Of a stretch of DNA of 64,000 nucleotides, positions 15,150 through 27,372 are shown one piece after another. The stretch spans positions 72,501 through 136,500 of the forward strand of contig JAJTWR010000005.1 in NCBI GenBank assembly GCA_021613335.1. Direction: 5' to 3'. How positions within the stretch are numbered: position 1 is the first letter of the stretch; every line of letters begins with the position of its first letter. A model generated the notes under the pieces. That model was not told where the DNA came from and did not search any database. It saw nothing but the letters and a program-made list of their open reading frames with translations. This DNA comes from Whitmania pigra. Lineage: Eukaryota > Annelida > Clitellata > Hirudinida > Haemopidae. Both the position numbers and the translations under genes were made by a program.

Positions 15150-15330
15150 AGTCATCGTCATCGTCATTGCCACCATCATCGCCATGGTCATCATCATCCT
15201 CGTCATCATCCTCATCATCGTCATCGTCATCGCCACCATCATCGCCATGGTCATCATCATCATCCCCATCATCGTCGTCGTCATCGTCGTCATCGTCGTC
15301 ATCGTGGTCATCATCATCATCACCACCATA
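15150..15330. repeat. imperfect (ATC)n array with internal duplication
   Basis: The phrase CCACCATCATCGCCATGGTC occurs at about 15170 and again about 63 bp later, so a longer segment of the array was duplicated in tandem. Confidence 0.8.
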
Positions 15331-15339
15331 GCAGTTTCA

Positions 15340-16840
15340 AACAAAGCATTGTTCCCTTGAAGTCAGTTGCAGTTGTTTCAAATATTCAGTGTTAATTGTT
15401 AAATAGGACTGTTGTTTAATGTTGCTGTTAAATATTCAGCGGTTCTTTACCCTGCTTTACGATCGAACTTGAGATGGAAGTGACGTAGTATTGACGTAAT
15501 ATTACACATTAGATGTAATATTAAAGTTAATTATTATGGTCACTTTAATAACAATTATAGTGCAGTAATAAGGGAGTTTTAAAAATAAGCTGTTAAGTAA
15601 TAGATTCAACGTAATTATATCCCAAAAATATATTTTATTTCTATTCTTATTATACAATTTTAATTATAATAATAATTATAATGCCTTAATAAGGGGGATA
15701 TAAAAAGTTATTATAAATATGAAGATGATGGAATCAAGTGTCTTGAGAGTATTATGAGGGGTGTGAGACAATTGATGGGATGCTAAGTAAGACTGATGTC
15801 ATGGGACACGTGATGTGATTCGTACTTGTGATGACAGTGACGTTGATGATGATGACGATGACGATGACGACGACGACAATGACTATGATGATGACGAAGT
15901 CGATAAGACATCGATATCTATGATGGTGATACTGATGATGATTTGCATTTCCTTGCACGTTCAAGAAGAGCCTAGCGATGATAGCGATGACCACGTGGCT
16001 GATAGAGACGATCACATGGCTGATAAAGCTGGACAAGTGTCAACTTTCCACGGCGTGTTTGAAGTTTCCATTCATCACTCGAGCGTGAAGCTTCCACCTC
16101 ATACCGACTTGTGAGGTAATAAATACTTATGACATTATTACATTATGTAATGTATTATGCTGGAACAAGTTGGCCGAATGGGTAACGTGACTATTATTAT
16201 AATAATGTGGTAATAACTTTAATTATTACTATTAATATTTTAGCAATTATTATAATATGTATTTTAATAAATTAAATTTCTTTAATGAAAATAAATTTAA
16301 CTTACTTGCCTCATATTTAATGGCGCAGTTAGTGAAATTACGGAATTATGGTATTACCATTATTTAAATATGTCGTATGGAGTTTATATTTAATACATAT
16401 TAAATTTATTAATGTTGCTAATATTTTTTTAGAATAAAATTAAGAGAATGGGTATCAAATTTATCAAAAAATGCATAAAGACGTGTAGTTGTAATACTGA
16501 TATTATTAAATTAATGTAAGAATTTAATTTAATTGTATATCAACATTTAATATTATATTTCATAAATTTATATCATATTTATCACAGCATAAAATATTAT
16601 TTGTTATCATGTTTAATAAAAACATATTCAAAACCACAATATGAGATAGGATTGGAAAAAATTTAAATGAATAAAAAGTTAAAAGGGAAAAAATTGAAAA
16701 AGTTGAAAGAAAAAATTATGAAATTATTAATTTATAAATTAAGAAATTTTAAAATTTATAAATTAAAGTCACTCAAAATAATTAGTGGAAAATAACATGA
16801 AAGTTTGGAAATTAAGAATGGCATGAAATGTGATGATACA
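15340..16840. other. intergenic, one (GAT)n patch
   Basis: A GATGAC-rich patch at 15836-15905 keeps frames open on both strands. The rest is AT-rich sequence without a recognisable gene. Confidence 0.4.
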
Positions 16841-16845
16841 TGTAC

Positions 16846-16970
16846 GGATGGATGGATGAATGGATGGATGGATGGAAGGATGGATGGACGGACGGACGGA
16901 TGGATGGATGGATGGATGCATGGAAGGATGGATGGACGGACGGATGGATGGATGGATGGATGAATGAATT
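16846..16970. repeat. (GGAT)n array
   Basis: GGATGGAT with GGAC variants; the segment TGGAAGGATGGATGGACGGA occurs twice. It is the same family as the window-start array. Confidence 0.9.
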
Positions 16971-17064
16971 GATGGCTGAATGAAGACGAGCGAAAAAGAA
17001 ATATGTTGTGAATATTTTATGCGCCTAAGAAATAAGGACAAAGGAAAACATTTCTCAATCAACT

Positions 17065-17185
17065 TCATCATCATTATCATCATCATCGTCGACGTCGGCG
17101 TCGTCATCAGTATCATCGTCATCGTCATTGTAATCGTCATCATCACTATCAGTATCATCGTCATCATCAATAATCATGTTATTGA
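17065..17185. repeat. imperfect (ATC)n patch
   Basis: ATC/GTC trinucleotides with CAGTATCATCGTCATC repeated twice. Confidence 0.8.
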
Positions 17186-17189
17186 CCAA

Positions 17190-19030
17190 TAATCATCAGT
17201 GAAAGTTTTGAAAATGCTAAGGAGATTCGATGCCCTTACTTCGATGTTAAATGAAAAATCTTCATAACGTGATGAATGTTGTAATTAAATAATAATTTTA
17301 AATTAATCTATTACTTAAAATAATTTTTATTAATTTAATTATTAGAAATTATATCTCGTTAATTTTTTACCATTAACTCCAAATAGTTCAACTGTTGGTG
17401 ATCAAAATAGGCATCTAATTGAGCCTACTTTGACGTTCGGTTAATAGTGGCTTATATTTAATAAATTTTATTTATAATTTTTATTATCATTTATTAAATT
17501 CGATTACTTAAATTAAGTCGGTAAACTAAATATCCTACAAAATTTATTACAGTAATGTTGTCTGTCATTTACAACTGTTTATTTTCCTCAGCCGTTACAT
17601 AATTAATTAATTAATAAATTGACAAATTTAGTTGTTTTAAAAATAATTGCCATCAAATAAGCAATGATGACGTCAATCTCACAAATTGTTCATTCGACCG
17701 TTACCAAGAGAAAGAGATTTAATCTCCTCCGATAAAACGTGTTTGCAGCTCATTGGTCCAATTTGAATTTCAAATTCTCTCGAAAGCCAATCAAAATTGT
17801 GGATCAACTGAGATGTATAACGTTGAGAAGGTTCCCAGAAGTTTTTTTTGTGTGCGTGTGATTTGCCTCCGAATTAGTGAATTAATTTTTTCTTATTGTT
17901 AATTAAAAGCGATATGGTTAGAAGTTTAATTTATTTTTAATTTATTGATTAATTATAAAATCAATAAAAATTGCACCAACCTTACAATTTCTGGTGAATA
18001 GGTGACAATTTACCTAGACTGTATACATTCATTTCATCATTTACCACCTTCATTTCTAGTTTAACTCAAACAAACTCGTTTTAAAACTGAATTCTCAAAT
18101 CATAACTTAATATTAAACTTTTGTAACTGTTGTTGTTCTTAATTGGAATTTAAGTTTTTAATTCAATATTATAATCAAGATTATTTAATTTTATTAATCA
18201 AAATTTATTCCTTAACGTGAATGACACGTAAAGTCTGTAATTGATGATAATCTCTGAATCATCTGCAGACTGGAAAATCCAGGATTAGGAATAAGAAGAA
18301 GAGCGGAGGAGTTTATAACTGGAAAATGTGCACCGACACCATCCGTGACGTGTGTGCACGATTGTACGTGAAGAGGTTCATGTGCGTGAGAAACAAACAA
18401 AAGTTGAATTTCAAGCTTTCCTAATTAATTTATGCATTTTCAGGTGTTTCATATTATTATTATTATTACAACATGTAAGTTATATGATATAACAGTATTA
18501 GTTATATAAATGTACATTTACATTTAATTTATTGGATATGTAATATTATTAAATTAATTAAAATTACTTTTTATTAAGCTTATTTTTGATATTAACAATA
18601 ATCATGTGATTAAATAATATTTAACGTATTTGCTGCTCTAACGTGACAGGAGCACAGGTCAACTATCCTCAAATAACTTCAGATTTTTACCTAAAATATT
18701 ATCAATACCTTACAGAATTGTTTAAAATGTGATGAACAAATAATTGAATAAAGTAAGCACAAAAACTTGAAGCATAATTTAATTATTTAATATTTAATTA
18801 TTTAATTAATTAATATTCAAACTGATAAAGGTTTGCTTATTTCATGTTTTCGTGATGCGATAGTAACCGCAATAATGAATAAAATGAGAGTAATACGAAT
18901 AATAATTACATCAATTATTTAAGTTTTAATTCCATAACTTAATTAATTATATTTAATTTAATTAATCAATTAATAACAGTAACTAAATTAAAATTATGCC
19001 ATAACGACGATACTCAAACACCTTCCGGAG
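17190..19030. other. AT-rich gene-free stretch
   Basis: No domain-bearing frame on either strand. Most of the stretch is TTAATTAA-rich. Confidence 0.45.
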
Positions 19031-19039
19031 TTGGCGTTT

Positions 19040-19112
19040 TACAAGAATGGGTGAATAAATGGGTGAATGGATGGGTGAATGAATGGGTGAATGAATGGGT
19101 GAATGGCCCTAA
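19040..19112. repeat. 12-bp GGGTGAATGAAT repeat
   Basis: About six copies of a GGGTGAATGAAT-type unit, a derivative of the GGAT/GAAT tetranucleotides. Confidence 0.8.
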
Positions 19113-19889
19113 TGGGCTGGTGAGTAAACTGAAGCGTGGGTAAATGAATGTAAAATGTGTGGATGAGTGGGTTTATGAAAGGGTAGAAGGATGAAACAAA
19201 GCGAGACGATGACCCCCGAAGAAAAATGTCCCAAAAGTGACTCGAGTCAGGATTTGATGCCGGAAGACAGGAGCACAAGCACAAGTCACAACTTCCTTTC
19301 TTTGTGACGTCATGGATGACGTCAATATGACATCATGGATATAAATGGAAGTAACGTGACGTAATAACTTCAGTCGTCGGTGGGTGGTGCTGGAAAATTC
19401 TGGAAGGATTGAACGATCGAACAGTGGATTAATAATTGAAGGAACTATTTATTACTCCTCGCAGTTTTTGTTACTTGTTTTCACATTATTTTATTTTAAT
19501 AAAATTTAGCGCGTCACATTAATTCTTAATTAATAAATTAGTAATTAATAAATTAGTTTTTAATTAATAAATTTTAATTAATGATGATCTGGCGTATTAT
19601 TTAAAAAAATATATAATACTCGAAATTGGCTATGTTTAAAAAAATTGTTTTTTAATGCCTTTAAAAATCCCTAAATCCGTAAACTCCTTCTTTTTAAGTT
19701 GCAAATGCATTTTAAACTGAAATTAATTTCCCAATTTGCCTTTCATCGAATGAATTGAATCTTTTCAACCTCGTTGATATGCGAAAAGCGACAGATTTTT
19801 CAGGTTGCCATTGGATACTCAAAATATGCCATGATTCCTGGTAATTTGCAAGAAACTCTTGTTGTCGTCGAGTTGCTCTTACTTTTTGG

Positions 19890-19978
19890 GACAACAACAA
19901 GAACAACATCAGCAACAAGAACAACATCAGCAACAAGAACAACATCAGCAACAACAACAACAGCAACAACAACAAAAG
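19890..19978. repeat. CAA repeat with 15-bp higher-order unit
   Basis: Three copies of AACAACATCAGCAACAAG followed by plain CAA. Confidence 0.85.
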
Positions 19979-20471
19979 ATTGCTTCTCGGGTTGAACCTA
20001 AATCATCGTCCTTTGTGAAAGTCCAAAGCTGTCGAAGTGCATGCGTCAGTTCGAATCCTATGATCTCTCATCCGATGTCTCAGTGAGTTTGCTATGAATC
20101 CCTGTCCCCCTTTGAGTGTCCTTGTCTTTGTTTCATTCTGTTTGTTCGTCTAGTTTGTCTGATCTCGAATGCAACTCGTTTGAACCCCCAAGCGAGTTTC
20201 GCGAACTTTAAGTTCAAAAGTTACGTAAAAGTTCTTCTGCTGAGTTCACAAATGATCTCAATGACCTCAGGGGATTAATAATGGTTGTAAACATAACGGT
20301 GTTATTATAAGTCGTAATTAGTTTGCTGAATGGCATAAGAACGCCTAGGCAACAGGATAAGAAATGCAAAGTTAGAATAACGCCAAACATCTCGATAGCA
20401 TTTATAGAATCACATTTAAAAAATAAATAATCGTAAAGAACAAGGATTATTTTTTTCAAATTTTTAACCGG

Positions 20472-20786
20472 TCAAATTAAATCATATATTTTAAGACACC
20501 TCTTCCACATTTGCATAAATAAATAAAGAAATAAAAATTCTTCATTCTTTACCCAGTCCTCCATTGTTACACCACAAAATCCCTTGGTTATTTCCAGACA
20601 CGCCCATCTCGAATATTTTTCGAGGGACGAGAATTCCTTTGCACCGAGAGCATCGGTCAGCCTCGAGTCTTGAAAAGTTGAATTGATTCGCATTTCAGAG
20701 TCACCGGCGACTTCAGAAGAGCACGCCCGATTGCCATTTGGCGGCTTTCTTTTGACAAAAGTTTGTGGTTTCTGATTTGGTTCCAC
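20472..20786 (-). CDS. unrecognised 104-codon frame
   Basis: This is the one frame in the desert that is neither repeat-derived nor obviously a transposon. It has mixed composition (for example SSLEKYSRWACLEITKGFCG) and sits in a GC-richer island in AT-rich surroundings. No domain is recognised and no partner exon is evident. A chance frame, a decayed mobile element or an orphan exon are all possible. Confidence 0.2.
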   Translation of the reverse strand: MEPNQKPQTFVKRKPPNGNRACSSEVAGDSEMRINSTFQDSRLTDALGAKEFSSLEKYSRWACLEITKGFCGVTMEDWVKNEEFLFLYLFMQMWKRCLKIYDLI

Positions 20787-21239
20787 TTTTATTTTTGAGA
20801 GGTTGATTACGGAGGTTATGGAAATTGCAGTAAATTAGGGATTTAATGTTAGTTGATCGATAATGATAGGTAATAAATAATTAACTGGTAGAGCTAAATG
20901 TACATAATTATAAGTAATAATAAAACTGGTTTATAAAAAAAAATTAAGTTGGAAGTTGTCCCTAATTTTTAAACTGAATTAGGAGCATTTTGCGCCACTG
21001 AAGCCAAAAATGACATCCATTTTTCTCAATCAAATAATTTTAAATTGATTTTAAAAATTTTATTCTATATCTTCTGTTCATAAACTACATTTTGGTGCTA
21101 TTAGTAGTTGATTTACGTGTAACATTTCATTCAGAATGTATTCATTAAATGTTACAAACATGGAATTATATAAATGAATAGCAGACATTGAAAAAGGTAA
21201 AGACATGTAAATTATATCATCACTGAGCACTGTCAGTCA

Positions 21240-21700
21240 AAAGGTTCTGTTCTTTTAATCTGGATGCCAAGAGCTCAGCTGAGGACCTCGATTCTACTGA
21301 GGTCACCAAGCTCGTCAAGATCGTTAAGCTTATTTTTGGTAAAAGGATGTGGAGCAGTTACTGCATCATCTCTAAAAGCCTCTTCTTTTCCATTATTCTC
21401 TTGTCCTTCGAGAACACTGGAAGAATCTTCATCACCAATCTCAGGGAGTTCTCAATAGACAGGTACTGGGCATTCATCAGAGTGAGGAAGACGTGCTGAT
21501 TCAAGTCAGGATACTTGAGGACATTCAGATTCTTTCTATCGATCCCAGTCACATCAATAGCGCAGAAATAGCAGTCAGAGATATGGTTTGTGGGCTCCCT
21601 CCAAACCACGGTTATTCCAAATTTCAGATTGCTCTTCCTGCCTTTAATCCACCGATGCAGGTATTCAGTGCGTAACTTGCACACCACATAATGAGCCAAA
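21240..21700 (-). mobile_element. remnant of an invertebrate repeat-family ORF
   Basis: On the minus strand the protein contains LHRWIKGRKSNLKFGITVVW followed by REPTNHISDCYFCAIDVTG and then KYPDLNQ. The W-R-E-P-x-N-H-x-x-D-C-Y-F-C signature is one I recognise from highly repeated, uncharacterised predicted proteins in many invertebrate genomes. After a frame change, at 21240-21310, an SSAELLASRLKEQNLL-like stretch continues the family pattern. The original reading frame is therefore broken by at least one frameshift. The rest of the element could not be traced. Confidence 0.55.
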
Positions 21701-21739
21701 GCTTTTTTATCCTATTTCTGCAAGATCTTCTAGTTGAAG

Positions 21740-24320
21740 CCATTTGAATCACTTGTAACCTTAAAAAAAAGAAATGAAAAAAAAATAATAGTATTATTTA
21801 ATTGGAAGCATGTTAAATCTTCAGAATTTGTATATTCCAAGATAGGTTAAGGAATTCTGCAACATATGGCCAAACATACGTGAAAATATCCATACATGTG
21901 ACAATAAAATACTTGCTTTCTATATCATTTGTCCTTTTAAAGAGGAAAAAACACACTTTTGATAAAATTTGGGAAAATCAATTGTCGTTTTACTGATTGG
22001 GTTGACATGGAATGACCCACCTGTAAAAAGCATCATGTGATGCTCGATAAAAAAGCTGCCTTGATTGAGCAAAACCAAAGTGATTTTTTGAACCAATAAA
22101 TTTAATAGGACAATAAAATTATCCTAAATCTTTAAAAAACCATAGGCAGCAAATTTGATGTTGATGTTGGTCAGAGTAAATTTTAATATAATATTATTAT
22201 TAATATTAATTAATAACTTGTGGCAGAGTGAAAGATAAAGAATACAAATAAATGTTCAAACGAATTTTATAAATGAACGATTATAATGCTTATAAGTAAT
22301 ATTAAATCTAATAAAAAAAATAACCTGCCTATTTTAGGAACGAATTATTGAAGCTTAATGTGAAAATGCACATAATTGAAGACAAAATGAGAGTTATTGA
22401 ATATAATTGATGGATTTCCATAATAGCATTTGAATTTTCGGAATAGAAATTTGACAGCATAAAAGACAAACCTGTCTATTGAAATACTTAATGTGAATAA
22501 TTATTTATATTTATAATTATTTCTATTGAAATACTTAATGCGAATAATTAATAACATTAAATATATTAATAATTATATTGAAATATCTTAAATACATCAT
22601 ATGCAAACTGCAACATTATTTTATTTAAATAAATATTTGTAATTATTTTAATTCCCTCAGCAACTTTTACGATCCACTAGAAGCAATTTAAATTATTTTC
22701 ATTTTAAATTTCCAATTTAATTTATTTTTTATTTATATATGTATTTTGCATTTGCACTCAAATAGAGGAAAAGCTTGCAGAGTAAAAAAAAAGTTGATGA
22801 AAATTTCTTCCATATCGCAACTCAACTTCGCCCTCCTAATTGGGGCTGTCTACTTTGCCCCGAGCAGTGTGGATATTTACGACCCTCGCGGTTCAACCCG
22901 ATCACCCCTTCTCAATAGCCAATGGCAAGAGCGGGCATCGACGTCCGAAATTTCTTGCAATTTTAAATAAATTTCTGACCGGCGGCGTAATCATGAAGAG
23001 ACAAATCTCGGTGATGGATTGATTCTTCCGCGGGGATGAGTTACTTGGAAATAGTTCCTCCCAATTGATCGATGGCGCCTCAAAACTTTCTCTCGACAAC
23101 AATGAAAATTCGCCCGACAGATGAAATTCCTTCGCAGGAAAAGATGGAAAAATGGAAAAAGAAAGAATAAAAAAAGTGGCGCCAAAGGGATGGACGGAAA
23201 GAGGCGCCGTAAAGAAAGCGGAGCGTCCGCGCAGAGCGTTATCAAAGTCTTTTCCATCAGGAATTTATGGCGCCGATAACTTTTCCACACTCGGTTGGAA
23301 CTTTTAATCATTCATTTTCCAGAAACTGGATCATCAAACTTATTGTTCTTTAAACGCAGGCATTGGATCGAGTGACGTCATCGTTTTGAGGTGGTTGCTT
23401 ACGTCATCAATGAAGAAGAGGATGATGATGATAGCCCATGTAATATATGGCCTTCATAGAATCACTTAATTAATTAATCAGTTAATTAAAATGGTAATTA
23501 TAAATTGTTGGAAATAAAATAAGATGATAATAATATTTATTTAAAATAAATTATTGTAGTATAATAAATGTTTTAAAGAGAATTTTTTTGATTATTGAAA
23601 TTACATCGCTTTATTTTGTTTAATATTGCTGCACGATATAAAGGAAATTTGAAGAATAGTTTTTATTGAAATCAAATTTAATAAAGTAAACTTAATATAA
23701 TCATATTTACGTTAGTTAATCGATAATAATAGGTAATTATTTGTTAGGTTAATTATCTATTAACAATAAATAATTAGTAATCACCGCATTTTTAAAATCA
23801 TTAAAATAATTATGAATAATTAAGAAAATTATTTCAAGAATTAACTTTTAATAAAATGAATTTTAAAATATTTTTATTAATGTCGAAATTTCTGAGAATT
23901 AAGAAGCGGCCAGTTTTTAGTTGTTGTTGTTGTTGTTTTATAATTTTCTGGGAAACTTGAATAAAGCTTTCAACAATTTTCAGTTCTATTTAAAACTTTC
24001 CCATTAAAACGTTTACAAAGAGGTAAAAAATATAAGTTGCTGTTCTTAAAAGTTTGTCTTTAACAAAAATAATTAATAATTAAATCCACAAATAAACGAT
24101 GATTAGTTATTGACAAAATAATTATAAGTCATAAACATGAGATCTTAGAATTTATTTAAGAGAAAACAAAAGTCCCGATGCTTAATCTGACGGCCCTGCA
24201 CAATACATTACCACGAAACATGCATTAAACACATCACCATAACCATCGAACGTAACGAATTGCCTATACTGTGCAACTAGTAAAAGGTAAAACAAATATT
24301 TATATATTTAATAATCATTG
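21740..24320. other. gene-free stretch, one GC-richer island
   Basis: 22740-23320 is GC-richer and holds several overlapping short frames without recognisable domains. The remainder is AT-rich with no supported features. Confidence 0.4.
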
Positions 24321-24820
24321 CCGTCATCATCATCATCACCATCATCATCATCAGTCTCAACATATATATATTTCTAATATATATATATATATTATACTTG
24401 CCGACACGTGATCCCTTTTTGATCAACAATGGATCATAACATTCTCATAGAACGACAGATGGAAAGCGAACGAAAGAAAGATTTCTGCGACTTAAAAATA
24501 CTGGGCGATGATGAATGGACGAAGAAGAAAAAAGAGAAAAAAAATCCTCCCCGCGATGACTTTTAGCACTCCTGAGCGACGCTCGGGCACCGGTTTTATA
24601 ACTCAGTCGGACTCTGGAATGTCAAGGTTGTATCTTTGACCGTGGGAAGCACTGATCCTTGGATGGTCCTTTGATGGGGCGGTTGATCATAGGTGGTCGT
24701 CATCACGTCATCACCAATGACAACGTCGTCGTTGTCATCATTGCCATCGTCATCATTGTCACCGTCATCACTGCCATCGTCATCGTCGTCATCGTCATCA
24801 TCATCATTATCGTCATCAGT
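24320..24820. repeat. (ATC)n patches around an A-rich segment
   Basis: (ATC)n at 24322-24352, a TA-rich patch at 24363-24395, and an imperfect ATC/GTC array at 24690-24820. There is no gene between them. Confidence 0.75.
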
Positions 24821-25285
24821 AACCTTGAGTACTCTGACCTTTGACCCGATGATTCAAAATTTCGTTTCGGTCTTTTCATGTCTATGACATATTGCTTCGG
24901 TGACCGTGATCATGATGGTGATCATGATCAATGGTTATCATGATCATTATCGTCATCTTATTCTTTATTTATTTAAGAATTATTTATTAATTTTTTGTCA
25001 TTTTTTTCATTAGATTAATGATTCATTTAATTCAATTTTTCATATTTAAGAGAAGTAATTTTTGGATTAATTTTTATATTTTTTCAGTATTTTCCATGCG
25101 ACGGAAGATCAAATGTTTTCAGCTATGACGTCATCAACTTTCACTGTCAATATTCTGCTCAGATTGCATTGATAATCAACAAATGTGATGATGATGATGA
25201 TGATGATTACTTAGTATTGTTTTGAAGTTTGAATATTTTCTTAATAATGACAACAAAAGGACATATTAGTGCTATCACAACCACA

Positions 25286-25372
25286 TCACATGATATATGA
25301 TCATAGATCATATCATATGATATATGATCATAGATCATATCATATGATATATGATCATAGATCATATCATAT
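25286..25372. repeat. 27-bp tandem repeat, 3 copies, partly palindromic
   Basis: The unit contains CATATGATATATGATCATAG and ATCATAT. It is dense in GATC and in CATATG and TGATCA palindromes, so each copy can pair with the next. Confidence 0.85.
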
Positions 25373-25379
25373 TTAGCAG

Positions 25380-26510
25380 AGACTTAACATTCGAAGACAT
25401 TCTTAATCCTCCAACGGACTTGATTGACAAGTTAAATGTTATTGAAATTCGAATAGTATTTATTAATAATAATATTTTTATCGTTTTTTTTTATGTGGTA
25501 ATTAAAATCAAATCTGCCTCTGAAACAGTGAAGAAGGCTTAAAAGAACCCAAATAACCCATCGTCATTAAATGCCCGTTTAAAGGTTAAGGATTTTAATT
25601 ATACCAATGCTTAATACCAATGCATAATATCAATTCATTATGCATCATAGTAATATATAGTACTAGTGCATTTCACTGACGCAACCTCGCACATCGAGAT
25701 CGTAACACTAATTATTCTACCAACACTTTATTTAGTTTAATAATAATAATAATAATACCTTAATTGGTTCAACAACGCTTTGAGCGTTTTAACAGCAACT
25801 TGAAGGTATTACCTATTATTACTATGATTATCAATATTTATAACATGATGTTGAATGCTCTGGTGTTATTGTTTATGATGATAAATAAATAAATAATGAT
25901 AATAACTGTTATTGGCGTTTAACGGGGCCCGGTGGATGAAACCTCACCACTTTGCATCAAAACGACAATAAAAGATCATTTTATGACGACGAACGACCTT
26001 TTTCTGTGAATAAATTTGGAGAAAAATCGTGAAAATATCAACGAAATTAGGAATCGAACAATCGACGAAATTCTCGTAAAAATAAAAATAAATAAATAAA
26101 TAAAAAAAAATCTGTGGTCTCAAGTACAAGCAGAGTAAATCCAACAAATGAACGAATAAATAACAATGCTAATTTTATTAATAAGTAACAATCGATAACT
26201 TGTAAAGCGTTCAATAAACACTCCTCAAATATTACAAGTGTGCAGTAACTGATGACAGCAGTAATCAATATTAATAGCATCTATAATAGGTACACAAAGT
26301 TAACTATTATTGGTCACCTGTTATTCATTAAAATTAAATGGCAAAGACGTATTCAGGATGAAAATAGCAAGTACCAGTCAAAATATCGACGAAAACAACG
26401 ACAATAATACACCTGCACTGACTCAACAGACAAAGCACAACACACGAGAACTCAACAAATCAAAGTATAATATATATACTATATTTACCAAATACAACAT
26501 CACCCCATCC
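25380..26510. other. intergenic, no gene seen
   Basis: Short frames only; an (AAT)n patch at 25740-25756 and an AAAT patch at 26080-26110. Confidence 0.4.
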
Positions 26511-26519
26511 TCAACCTTT

Positions 26520-26595
26520 AACCTCTCCCTCATTTCAATAATAGCCCCTCCCTCATTTCAATAATAGCCCCTCCCTCATTTCAATAATAGCCCCG
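26520..26595. repeat. 23-bp tandem repeat, 3 copies
   Basis: The unit CTCCCTCATTTCAATAATAG plus CCC is present three times in a row, the first copy with one base change upstream. Confidence 0.85.
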
Positions 26596-26599
26596 CCCC

Positions 26600-27085
26600 C
26601 TCCTCAATAATCAGCCCTCTCTCTGCGTTGTCCTCTTCTCCAAAACAGTGAGGCAACCCTTGAGCAGTTTGCAAGCTGAGGACGTCTTCTGGTCATTTGG
26701 CATCAGGTAGGTCTTTAAGCCGTCAAAGTAAACATACCTATATCAAGAAGGCGTGGTCAAGGAAAATCTCATGAATATTAAGGTGTCCATCGACGAAGTC
26801 ACGTGTCCTGTGCGAAGGGGTCGTTTGTTTAAAGCTCATTATGCATACATCATTGAATATGCAGGAGGCGTTTTTCACGTCTCTGCATAATTAATGTGAC
26901 TGATGATACAAGCATACGATTTACAAAGCACTAGCGCAAGTCCGATGACCCCAGCGAAAGAGTCAATGGAAATTTGGATCTCCGGCGTATACCTTTCACT
27001 AGCAACAAGGCATCGGCAGTAAATCAAAGCAGCCTGGCATGAGCGCAGATGATTAATAAATTAATTACGCTGAATTCAAAATTAT
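26600..27085. other. intergenic, SMG8 downstream flank
   Basis: Moderately GC-rich unique sequence. No coding exon was recognised. Confidence 0.4.
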
Positions 27086-27088
27086 TTG

Positions 27089-27372
27089 ATCATCATCACC
27101 ATCGTCAAAGCCACCACCATCATCATCATCATCATCACCATAGGTTTTGCGATCGTCATCATCGTTGCCCACGAGCAATAATCGAATCAAATCTCTGCAT
27201 GGAAATGTTGAACTGTGGTCCAGACGTTTTTTTGGCCAGTTTCCATTCATCACGTGACGCTTTCAAATAATCGTCATCATCATCGCAACCATCATAACAA
27301 TAATTATAATAATCATCATCATCACAACCACTACAATCATCATCTCCACAATATATCATCATCATCATCATT
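27089..27372. repeat. (ATC)n patches at the SMG8 3' end
   Basis: ATC/ACC patches at 27089-27140 and 27271-27372. The right-hand patch supplies the SMG8 stop codon (TGA TGA TGA on the minus strand). Confidence 0.85.
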
